This document shows positions 1-4,945 of a stretch of 6,728 nt of DNA, piece after piece. The position numbers were made by a program, and so were the translations under genes. The notes beneath the pieces are model-generated. The model was not told where the DNA came from. It saw only the letters and a program-made list of their open reading frames with translations, and did not search any database. Within the stretch, counting starts at the first letter, position 1; every line of letters starts with the position of its first letter. Source of the stretch: an uncultured Cloacibacillus sp. (GTDB lineage: Bacteria > Synergistota > Synergistia > Synergistales > Synergistaceae); contig CAKSWL010000115.1 in assembly GCA_934511335.1 (NCBI GenBank), forward strand, positions 1 to 6,728. Direction: 5' to 3'.

Positions 1-64
1 TGGGGGTGTAATCGGGTAACGCCCGTTGAGCCGACCAATACTAATACACCGAGGCCTTAACCTC
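1..64 (+). rRNA. rrl: 23S rRNA, 3' end (partial)
   Basis: The first bases match the conserved 3' terminus of bacterial 23S rRNA: GTTGAGCCGACCAATACTAA followed by GAGGCCTTAACCT, which is the strand of the terminal helix that pairs with the 23S 5' end. The 5' part lies left of the window. The exact 3' boundary (about 63-64) is set by analogy with the E. coli terminus ...GGCTTAACCTT. A complete 5S gene follows at the usual distance on the same strand, which confirms a standard 23S-5S order. Confidence 0.93.
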
Positions 65-83
65 ATAAATCCTTTATAGACCT

Positions 84-131
84 GATTTGGGACAATATTT
101 GCCCCGTAAGAGGCAGATATTCCCCCAAATC
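84..131 (+). other. Stem-loop in the 23S-5S spacer
   Basis: GATTTGGG (84-91) pairs with CCCAAATC (124-131). An inner stem, ATATTTGCC against GGCAGATAT with one G-U pair, closes a short loop around 104-111. No T-tract follows, so this is not a terminator. By analogy with other rRNA operons it may be a processing stem for maturation of the 23S 3' end or the 5S 5' end. That role is inferred. Confidence 0.5.
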
Positions 132-163
132 CCGTGGGGAAGAAAAAGAAGGTCAAAAGCAAG

Positions 164-190
164 GCGCGTGTGATATAATATCACGCGTGC
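164..190 (+). other. Second stem-loop in the 23S-5S spacer
   Basis: GCGCGTGTGAT (164-174) pairs with ATCACGCGTGC (180-190) through 11 base pairs including G-U wobbles, around the loop ATAAT. It lies about 50 bases before the mature 5S 5' end. No tRNA is present anywhere in this spacer. A processing role is likely but inferred. Confidence 0.45.
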
Positions 191-237
191 ATAATGACAA
201 AGCAGATAGACGCGAAAAAGCGTTTATGAAATAGAGT

Positions 238-354
238 TTCCGGTGCTAATAGAGGAGTGGATCCACCCGGTTCCATGCCGAACCCGGCAGTTAAGCACTC
301 CATCGTCGATGGTACTACGGAGGGTATTCGTGGGAGAGTAGATCGGTGCCGGAA
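238..354 (+). rRNA. rrf: 5S rRNA
   Basis: This is a complete 117-base 5S rRNA. The ends form helix I: TTCCGGTGCT (238-247) pairs over ten positions with GGTGCCGGAA (345-354 region), using G-U wobbles in the middle. Inside are the hallmark 5S segments: CACCCGGTTCCATGCCGAACCCGGCAG in helix III/loop C (given here only as a landmark near 266-292), TTAAGCACTCC, and the loop E/helix IV portion with GTACT and GTGGGAGAGTAG. It is the last gene of the rRNA operon and is followed directly by an intrinsic terminator. Confidence 0.96.
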
Positions 355-362
355 TTAATTTT

Positions 363-404
363 AAAAGCAGGCTCAGGACATTTCGTCTTGCGCCTGCTTT
401 TTTT
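363..404 (+). terminator. Intrinsic terminator of the rRNA operon
   Basis: AAAAGCAGGC (363-372) pairs perfectly with GCCTGCTTTT (392-401) around a 19-base loop, followed by a run of seven T (398-404). It starts nine bases after the 5S 3' end. Confidence 0.92.
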
Positions 405-464
405 GTTGGAACGGGGGTGCTAAGCGGCGGAATTTTGTTTGTGTCAACACCTATCAACGGCGCA

Positions 465-493
465 TTGTTATTTGCCGTGCGGCAGTGTACAAT
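465..493 (+). promoter_or_regulatory. Sigma70-type promoter of azlCD
   Basis: A -35 box TTGTTA (465-470) and a -10 box TACAAT (488-493) are separated by exactly 17 bases. Transcription would begin near 500, about 25 bases before the azlC start codon. The promoter lies downstream of a possible in-frame GTG at 417, which argues that this GTG is not the real start. Confidence 0.7.
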
Positions 494-524
494 GACCGTG
501 AATAAATTTTCAGGGGTGTTGCAG

Positions 525-1274
525 ATGGGGAAACAGGTTTTTGAGAAGGCCGCTGGGAAGAGCCCTGCCGCGGAAGGGTTTGCCGGCGGCGTTAAAAAAT
601 CTCTGCCAGTCATCATCGGCATGGTGCCGAGCGCGATGGCTTTCGGGATTCTGGCAAAGACGGCGGGGCTTACGGCTTTAGAGAGCCTGTTTATGTCGGC
701 GGTCGTCTTTGCGGGCGCCAGCCAGTTCGCCGCGCTCAATATGCTGATGATCGGCGCCTCCGTAGCCGATATTCTTGTCACGACCGCGCTGCTTAACGCG
801 CGCCATATTATGATAGGTTCTTCGATTTCGCAGCGTATGGAGCGGGGGATGGGGCCTGCCGCGAAGGGGGCGCTTTTTTTCTTTCTCACGGACGAGAGTT
901 TCAGCCTCGCCTCTCTGCAGGAAGCGGAGACCGTCTCTCCCGGCTTTCTCTGGGGGGTGCAGCTGCCGATATATTTGACGTGGAACGTCCTTACCGTATG
1001 CGGTTATCTCGGGACCTCTTTTATGCCGCGGGATTTGCAGTCTAGTATGGGCGTTGCGATATACGCGCTCTTTGTGGCGATAATCATCCCCGCCGCCCGT
1101 CGGAGCCGCACGGCGCTCGTCGTCACGCTTTCGGCGATGGCGCTTTCGGCGCTTTTTAAATGGCTGCCGCTTTTCGCGCCGCTCAATCGCGGCGTGGCGA
1201 TAATCATATCCGCCGGAGCCGCCGCTGTGGCCGGCGCGCTGCTTTTTCCGGCCGCGAAGGAGGCGCGTGAGTGA
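525..1274 (+). CDS. azlC: AzlC family branched-chain amino acid export permease, large subunit
   Basis: Encodes a 249-residue membrane protein of the AzlC/YgaZ family, the large subunit of a two-component exporter for branched-chain amino acids and analogues such as azaleucine. Visible hallmarks are GMVPSAMAFG near residues 32-41, FAGASQF at 62-68, NARHIMIG at 91-98 and FLTDESF at 120-126. Several hydrophobic segments follow to the C-terminus, and the length matches the family. ATG 525 is chosen because AGGGGT (512-517) is seven bases upstream and a good promoter sits just before it. An in-frame GTG at 417 would add 36 residues without family character. The stop overlaps the azlD start, so the two are translationally coupled. 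Substrate specificity is inferred from the family; it could export other amino acids, for example methionine. Confidence 0.93.
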   Translation: MGKQVFEKAAGKSPAAEGFAGGVKKSLPVIIGMVPSAMAFGILAKTAGLTALESLFMSAVVFAGASQFAALNMLMIGASVADILVTTALLNARHIMIGSSISQRMERGMGPAAKGALFFFLTDESFSLASLQEAETVSPGFLWGVQLPIYLTWNVLTVCGYLGTSFMPRDLQSSMGVAIYALFVAIIIPAARRSRTALVVTLSAMALSALFKWLPLFAPLNRGVAIIISAGAAAVAGALLFPAAKEARE

Positions 1275-1579
1275 TGTCGAAGATCGTCTTTCTCTCAATT
1301 TTGATGATGTGCGTCACCGCGCCCTCGCGCATCCTGCCGCCCTTTTTTCTCACCGGCCGCCGACTGCCGCCCTTTATTTCTTCGGTGCTCGGCTATATTC
1401 CATTTGCCGTTATCGGCTCTTTAATTTTCCCCGATATTCTTCTGGCGACGGGAGATTTTAAAAGCTCGGCCGCCGCTACGGCAGCCGCCTTTATTAGCGG
1501 CTGGTTCAGCGGCAATGCCCTAGTCGTGCTTCCCGCCTCGATCGCCGCGGCTTATCTGGTGACGAGGCTGGGGTTTTAA
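1274..1579 (+). CDS. azlD: AzlD family branched-chain amino acid transporter, small subunit
   Basis: Encodes about 101 residues, almost entirely hydrophobic, with roughly four membrane segments (about 3-13, 34-55, 66-80, 83-97). It belongs to the AzlD/YgaH family, the small partner that AzlC requires for export. Family features are VTAPSRILPPF near 14-24 and YIPFAVIGSLIFP near 41-53. Its ATG shares one base with the azlC TGA stop (TGATG at 1272-1276). A strong ribosome site AAGGAGG lies at 1257-1263. GTG at 1271 is an alternative start one codon earlier with better spacing (seven bases instead of ten), so the start is uncertain by one residue. A terminator follows within two bases of the stop. 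Confidence 0.92.
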   Translation: MSKIVFLSILMMCVTAPSRILPPFFLTGRRLPPFISSVLGYIPFAVIGSLIFPDILLATGDFKSSAAATAAAFISGWFSGNALVVLPASIAAAYLVTRLGF

Positions 1580-1580
1580 A

Positions 1581-1610
1581 AGGCTGGCGGCGCGCCGCCA
1601 GCCTCGTTTT
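1581..1610. terminator. Bidirectional terminator between azlD and the threonine aldolase
   Basis: A perfect 24-base palindrome (1581-1604, AGGCTGGCGGCG and its complement) is flanked by TTTTAAA on the left and CGTTTT on the right. Read rightward it ends azlCD; read leftward it ends the minus-strand aldolase. The T runs are short (four), but the stem is very GC-rich. Confidence 0.82.
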
Positions 1611-2594
1611 CAGAGGGCCGCGATCAGTTCGTCGATCTGTTCTTCTTTTGTCGCCCAGCTTGTGCAGAAGCGCACCGCCGTATTCTCCGAGTTTCTCGAT
1701 TAGGCCGTTGGGCAGGATGGGGAATTGCTGGTTCGTCCGCGAATCGACGAGGAAGGGATAGCCTTTGGCGGCGCAGGCCGCGCGCAGCTTCATGGCCAGC
1801 GCCACGGCGTGTTTTGAGATTTCAAAGTAGAGACCGTCCTCGAAGAGCGTCTCGAACTGTATTCCTAGAAGACGCCCCTTCGCGAGCATGCCGCCGCGCT
1901 GTTTCATTATATAGCGGAAATCTTTTTTCAACGCGTCGTTAGTGATGACGACCGCCTCTCCGAAGAGCGCGCCGACTTTCGTCCCGCCGATGTAGAAGAG
2001 GTCGCAGAGGGCGGCGATGTCGGCGAGAGAGTAGTCGCAGAGCTCGCAGACCAGCCCGTAACCGAGACGCGCGCCGTCCATAAAGAGCGGCAGGCCGCAT
2101 TTGCGGCAGATTTTAGAGATCTCTTCCAGCTCGGCGTGTGTGTAGACCGTCCCTATTTCGCTTGGGTTTGAGATGTAGACCATCGCCGGCTGGACGGTAT
2201 GTTCACGGGTCGGATCTTTCCAGTGGCTTTCATAGACCGCCCGCACTGTGCCGGCGGTGACTTTGCCGCCTGTGCCCGGCACGGCGATGATTTTATGCCC
2301 CGCCGCCTCAACCGCGCCCGTCTCATGGACATTGATGTGGCCGTTCTCAGCGGCGATCACTCCTTGGTGCGGGCGCAGCGCGGCGGCAATGACGGTGAGG
2401 TTCGCCTGAGTGCCGCCGGTAAGGAAATGCACGTCCGCATCCGGCATACGGCAAAGTTTCTTGATGTAGCTGCGCGCGGCTTCGCAGTGCGGGTCTTCGC
2501 CGTAGCCCGCGGTCTGTTCCATATTTGTGGCGGTCAGCCGCTCCAATATACGGGGGTGGGCCCCCTCGCTATAGTCGCATTCAAAACGGATCAT
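1610..2594 (-). pseudogene. ltaE: Low-specificity L-threonine aldolase, broken near the C-terminus
   Basis: A PLP-dependent fold-type I enzyme that splits L-threonine or L-allo-threonine into glycine and acetaldehyde in the cytoplasm. Key parts are present: TGGTQANL (59-66, PLP phosphate site), GHINVHETG (85-93, His near the PLP ring), MDGAR (172-176, Asp to the pyridine nitrogen) and GGTKVG (203-208, Lys206 as Schiff-base lysine). After LPNGLIEKLGE (about 294-304) the open frame leaves homology and runs on through the terminator. The expected family ending, ENTAVRFCTSWATKEE and onward to a TGA at 1610-1612, lies in another frame starting at 1687. About a dozen family-conserved residues are missing at the junction, so this is a deletion plus a frame change, not a one-base slip. 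ATG 2594 has AGGAG (2604-2608) nine bases upstream. The catalytic core is intact; the small C-terminal domain is damaged. Confidence 0.85.
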
Positions 2595-2636
2595 TTTTCT
2601 ACTCTCCTGATCTTAATTTTTACTTATGGCTCCTAT

Positions 2637-2642
2637 ATTATA
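2637..2642 (-). promoter_or_regulatory. Probable -10 box of the threonine aldolase gene
   Basis: A perfect TATAAT on the minus strand would give a transcript start near 2630, about 36 bases before the aldolase ATG. A convincing -35 box is not visible at 17 bases (TTTTCC there). The divergent arsR promoter must share this short region, and TATATTATA is itself nearly symmetric. Confidence 0.5.
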
Positions 2643-2696
2643 AGCCTAATGAAGAAGCAGGAAAACAGAAGCACGGCCTAGCTGCGGGGCAAGCGC

Positions 2697-2979
2697 GTGA
2701 TAAATTATAAGGAGCTTTTCGAGGCGCTCAAGGCGCTTTCCTGCCCCCATCGACTGATGATCGTGGAGATGCTCACCGACGAAGAGTTTTGCGCCTGTAA
2801 GTTGCTGGAGCGTTTTCGAATCACGCAGCCCACTCTTTTGCACCATATAAAGACGCTCCGCCACGCGGGGTTCCTCCAAGGGCGCATGGAGGGGAAATGG
2901 ATGTACTATAACTCTTGACGAAGCGCGCTTTGCCGCGCTGACTTCCGTGGCGGGGGAAGTATCAGGGATGAAAAATTAA
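2697..2979 (+). pseudogene. ArsR/SmtB family regulator with a one-base frameshift
   Basis: A small winged-helix metalloregulator of the ArsR/SmtB type, which would bind DNA as a dimer. The GTG at 2697 follows an in-frame TAG at 2679. The first 72 codons read as a typical ArsR: LFEALKALSCPHRLMIVEML, then FCACKLLERF (31-40, the alpha3 position where ArsR sensors carry their CxC ligands: Cys32, Cys34), recognition helix QPTLLHHIKTLRHAGFL (44-60) and wing GRMEGKWMYYN (62-72). The open frame then stops at 2916-2918. Skipping one T at about 2913 continues it as LDEARFAALTSVAGEVSGMKN to a TAA at 2977-2979, the expected C-terminal dimerisation helix. As written, the product would be 73 residues and lack that helix. 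Either the gene is inactivated or the read has a one-base error. The third cysteine of classical arsenite sensors is absent, so the inducer is unknown. The start has only a weak GGGG ribosome site. Confidence 0.8.
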
Positions 2980-3023
2980 TGTGCATATGCCCATTGACAC
3001 TATGGGCATATGCACATTATTAT
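2978..3023 (+). promoter_or_regulatory. Palindromic operator overlapping the promoter of the DUF134–NifX gene
   Basis: A perfect 17-base inverted repeat (arms 2978-2994 and 3002-3018) surrounds a seven-base spacer. A consensus -35 box TTGACA spans 2994-2999, in the middle of the repeat. A -10 like TATTAT (3018-3023) follows at an 18-base spacing. Each arm also contains its own near-palindrome, TGNGCATATGCNCA, so the site can be read as two copies of a 14-base operator with centres 23 bases apart. A protein bound here would directly control polymerase access. The obvious candidates are the helix-turn-helix protein encoded immediately downstream, or the ArsR protein just upstream. Confidence 0.75.
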
Positions 3024-3052
3024 ATATCCAGACTTTGAAAGGGGGCTACGCC

Positions 3053-3817
3053 ATGGCAGGAAGCACCAAATGCCGCCGTGTCTGCGCCCGGCCTGCGGCA
3101 CTGCGTTTTATGCCCGACGCGGCCGCGGCGGAGATTCTCGACCTCTCGCTTGAGGAGCTTGAGAGCCTGCGCCTCTGTGACCTAGAGGGGCTGGGGCAGG
3201 AGCCGGCGGCCCGTCGGATGGGCGTTTCACGCGGTACGTTGCAGCGCATCATCTATGCCGCGCATGCCAAAGTCGCCGAGGCCCTCTGTACTGGCAAGGG
3301 CATCTATATAGGCGGCGGCAATTACGAGATCGCGGGCGAGTGGTGCGGCGGGACGGCCAGATGCCGGCGCTGCCCCTTTATCAGCGAGAGCCGCGAAGCT
3401 CTCAAGGAAAGGATGGAAATGATCATGAAGGACGGAATCATCGCGGTAACGGAGGAAAACGGAGAAATTTTTCAGCATTTTGGACATACGCGCTACTTCG
3501 CGCTCTATGAGATCAAGGACGGCTCGGTGGCGTCGCGCCGGAGGATCGACGCGGAGGGCGGCGGCCATTCGGCGCTCGGCGGCTTTCTGCGCGCAAACGG
3601 CGTGAATCTGCTTATCTGCGGCGGTATCGGCGGCGGCGCGAAAAACGTCCTTGCGGCGGCCGGCATAGAGCTTATCTCCGGCGTCAGCGGCTCCGTAGAC
3701 GATGCGGTGCGGCGCTTCCTCGCTGGAGAGCTGAAGGACGACCCCGCGGCGGAGTGCAGCCATCACCACCACGGTGAGATTGAGGGTAATTGTCACGGCT
3801 GTGGGGGTAGTCGTTAA
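3053..3817 (+). CDS. DUF134 (UPF0251) helix-turn-helix protein fused to a NifX/dinitrogenase Fe-Mo cofactor-type domain
   Basis: Encodes 254 residues in two domains. Residues 1-95 are DUF134: KCRRVCARP at 6-14, then a sigma-like helix-turn-helix, LEELESLRLCDLEGL to MGVSRGTLQRI (33-66), ending KGIYIGGGNYE. A linker holds three cysteines (Cys98, Cys104, Cys107). Residues about 128-225 form a dinitrogenase iron-molybdenum cofactor biosynthesis domain (IIAVTEENGEIFQHFGHTRYFALYEI, cited only by its position 129-154, and LICGGIGGGAKNVL near 187-200). This fold in NifX, NifY and NifB binds metal clusters. The tail is His/Cys-rich (CSHHHHG, NCHGCGG), suggesting metal binding. ATG 3053 is chosen over an upstream ATG at 2981 because AAAGGGGG (3038-3045) precedes it and the earlier start lies inside the promoter. 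The likely role is a metal- or cluster-responsive regulator acting on its own promoter; no nitrogenase gene is present. The stop codon is the first three bases of a repeat element. Confidence 0.9.
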   Translation: MAGSTKCRRVCARPAALRFMPDAAAAEILDLSLEELESLRLCDLEGLGQEPAARRMGVSRGTLQRIIYAAHAKVAEALCTGKGIYIGGGNYEIAGEWCGGTARCRRCPFISESREALKERMEMIMKDGIIAVTEENGEIFQHFGHTRYFALYEIKDGSVASRRRIDAEGGGHSALGGFLRANGVNLLICGGIGGGAKNVLAAAGIELISGVSGSVDDAVRRFLAGELKDDPAAECSHHHHGEIEGNCHGCGGSR

Positions 3818-3942
3818 ATCGGCGTTTATACGCACCGTATGCGTCATAACTTTGGGGCCTGCCGTCCTCACCGTATTAATATACGGCTCCGGGCGCAGAC
3901 CCCAAAGTTATTTAGCATCCGGCACGTCTAAACGCCGATTTA
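3815..3942 (+). repeat. Nested inverted-repeat element, copy A
   Basis: A 128-base element bounded by TAAATCGGCGTTTA (3815-3828) and its exact complement (3929-3942). Inside are a small hairpin ACGCA/TGCGT (3830-3844), a 12-base perfect stem ATAACTTTGGGG/CCCCAAAGTTAT (3846-3857 with 3900-3911), and a core hairpin CCGTAT-TAAT-ATACGG (3871-3886). It is homologous over its length to copy B read on the other strand: GCGTCATAA, TCCTC, CCGTAT-N4-ATACGGCTCCGG and TTATTTAGCA are shared in order. No coding potential or transposase is visible. It could be a non-autonomous mobile element (MITE-like) or a structured RNA. Its first three bases serve as the stop codon of the gene before it. Confidence 0.8.
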
Positions 3943-4057
3943 CTTTTTGTGAAAAAAACGAAAAATTTAGGTTGATATTCAATTGCAAAAAATAGTCTGC
4001 CGGTATTCAACGATTTTGATTTTAGCCTTTAAACCCTCTCTCTCAGAAAAAGACTGA

Positions 4058-4105
4058 TTTGGCTCTTTGGACGTTTCAGCAAGGGCGTCCAAGGCCTTTG
4101 CCAAA
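4058..4105. repeat. Inverted repeat between the two nested elements
   Basis: TTTGGC (4058-4063) pairs with GCCAAA (4100-4105), and within it TTGGACG (4067-4073) pairs with CGTCCAA (4086-4092). No T-tract follows on either strand. The surrounding 3943-4168 is AT-rich without a credible gene. A separate pair, ATTTATC (4111-4117) and GATAAAT (4133-4139), follows. Function unknown. Confidence 0.45.
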
Positions 4106-4132
4106 CTTCAATTTATCTTTTACCCTATCTGG

Positions 4133-4150
4133 GATAAATCGACGTTTATC
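4133..4150. repeat. Variant copy of the element terminal repeat
   Basis: GATAAATCGACGTTTATC resembles the element ends (TAAATCGGCGTTTAT) with G changed to A in the middle, and has perfect six-base outer arms GATAAA/TTTATC. It may be the end of a third, lost element copy or a solo binding site. Confidence 0.4.
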
Positions 4151-4168
4151 GTCCCCTCATAGTCCCGG

Positions 4169-4356
4169 AAATCGGCGTTTATAAGCAGAGAACCAAAACG
4201 CCGGTTTTGCGTTTTGTGTGAATCGCTTAGGGTGTTCATCAGAAGTGCGAGTTGCTAAATAAAATGGGGGCTCCGATACCGGAGCCGTATTTGCATACGG
4301 CGAGGATTCGGAGCCCCCGTTTTATGACGCAAATCGTGCTTATAAACGCCGATTTA
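4169..4356 (-). repeat. Nested inverted-repeat element, copy B (inverted relative to A)
   Basis: A 188-base element with 19-base perfect ends: AAATCGGCGTTTATAAGCA (4169-4187) and its complement (4337-4355). The inner stem is GGGGGCTCCG (4266-4275) with CGGAGCCCCC (4309-4318), extended by ATAAAA/TTTTAT, and the core hairpin is GCCGTAT-TTGC-ATACGGC (4284-4301 region). Read on the minus strand it aligns with copy A, but the inner stem sequence differs on both sides so that pairing is kept. It carries about 60 extra bases at the distal side (4188-4255), including AAAACGCCGGTTTT at 4195-4208. A competing hairpin CTCCG-ATAC-CGGAG (4271-4284) overlaps the inner stem. No gene is inside. Confidence 0.8.
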
Positions 4357-4448
4357 TCTTCAATGGGGAAAAGATAATTTGTGGTTTGGGGTGCTAGTTA
4401 TAAAAAAACAATCTGCTGTCAATGCGGCGGCTTCGGTTTAGAGTTTGA

Positions 4449-4722
4449 CCTTGGCCGCCTCTTGATCCGCCGCAGAAGGTCTTTCTTGGAATGGCTCTGT
4501 TGTTGCGGGAAAGGGCCTCGCCCGTGGTCAAAGGGCTTGTCAAATACGCCGGCGACGCGGCGCTCGCCGTCTATGCGGAAGGCTGCGCGTCTATTTCGCC
4601 GGTTTTTTCTTTGGCGGCCTCGATGTCGTAGTCGCCGCCCTCTTCGGCGCGGCCTCTGGTTTTCACTCGTTGCCGCCGCGGCGCTGCGGCCGGTTCTGTC
4701 AGGCTGCCGGCGCAGACTTTAA
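4449..4722 (+). pseudogene. Decayed remnant, probably the C-terminal part of a MATE-family efflux pump
   Basis: No single frame is convincing here, but consecutive pieces in three frames read like the last membrane segments of a MATE (MepA/NorM-type) drug/sodium antiporter. The first piece is MALLLRERASPVVKG and KYAGDAALAVYAEGC (from 4491). After a frame change comes YFAGFFFGGLDVVVAALFGAA (described here by its position, about 4590-4653), and after another, WFSLVAAAALRPVLSG, ending at a TAA at 4720-4722. The middle piece resembles the conserved stretch after the short loop, where family members read like YFLGFLFAGLNIVL. There is no start codon with a ribosome site and no N-terminal two-thirds. 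The identification is from pattern memory of the family and is moderately uncertain. Confidence 0.42.
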
Positions 4723-4791
4723 AATCTGCGAGATTCGCCTGCATGTTATTAAAATATGGGGTATAATCAAGTTAATGGTAAATCTGTGGCA

Positions 4792-4835
4792 TAGTGACTA
4801 ATGTTTCACTACTTTAACACAAGATATAGTATAAT
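4792..4835 (+). promoter_or_regulatory. Probable promoter and candidate operator of the symporter gene
   Basis: A perfect TATAAT lies at 4830-4835, about 110 bases before the start codon. The -35 region is poor (TTCACT at 4805-4810 with a long 19-base spacing). An inverted repeat TAGTGA-N8-TCACTA (4792-4811) covers that region and could be an activator or repressor site. Another TATAAT occurs at 4762-4767. The long leader (4836-4945) has a weak pair ATAGAT/ATCTAT (4903-4920) just before the ribosome site. Which promoter is used cannot be decided from the sequence alone. Confidence 0.45.
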
Positions 4836-4945
4836 TGTAATATATAGTTCGTGATTTTCGCGAGTATAAAGCCGTATAAGTCAGGCATATATGGCTATGC
4901 AGATAGATCGCTTTATCTATACAATACCGAGAGGAGTGCATTTTT

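Noticed and set aside
417..524. N-terminal extension of AzlC from a GTG at 417
   Set aside because: A good promoter (465-493) and ribosome site (512-517) lie inside it, and the added 36 residues do not resemble the family.
224..889. Long minus-strand open frame over the 5S rRNA and azlC
   Set aside because: It runs across a structural RNA and antisense to a well-supported membrane protein; no ribosome site or family features.
2649..2681. Ten-codon leader peptide MKKQENRSTA upstream of arsR
   Set aside because: No ribosome site, no codon bias toward a regulatory amino acid, and no attenuator hairpin after it.
3227..3871. 214-codon minus-strand open frame opposite the DUF134–NifX gene
   Set aside because: Antisense shadow of a gene with clear domains; it also starts inside repeat element A.
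3815..4356. Integron attC sites or a CRISPR array
   Set aside because: The nested repeats lack GTTRRRY-type attC core sites, there is no integrase, and the repeats are inverted, not regularly spaced direct repeats.
4381..4722. A single 113-codon plus-strand gene
   Set aside because: The single-frame product is Arg/Trp/Cys-rich and meaningless; the family-like segments are spread over three frames, so it is listed as a decayed remnant.
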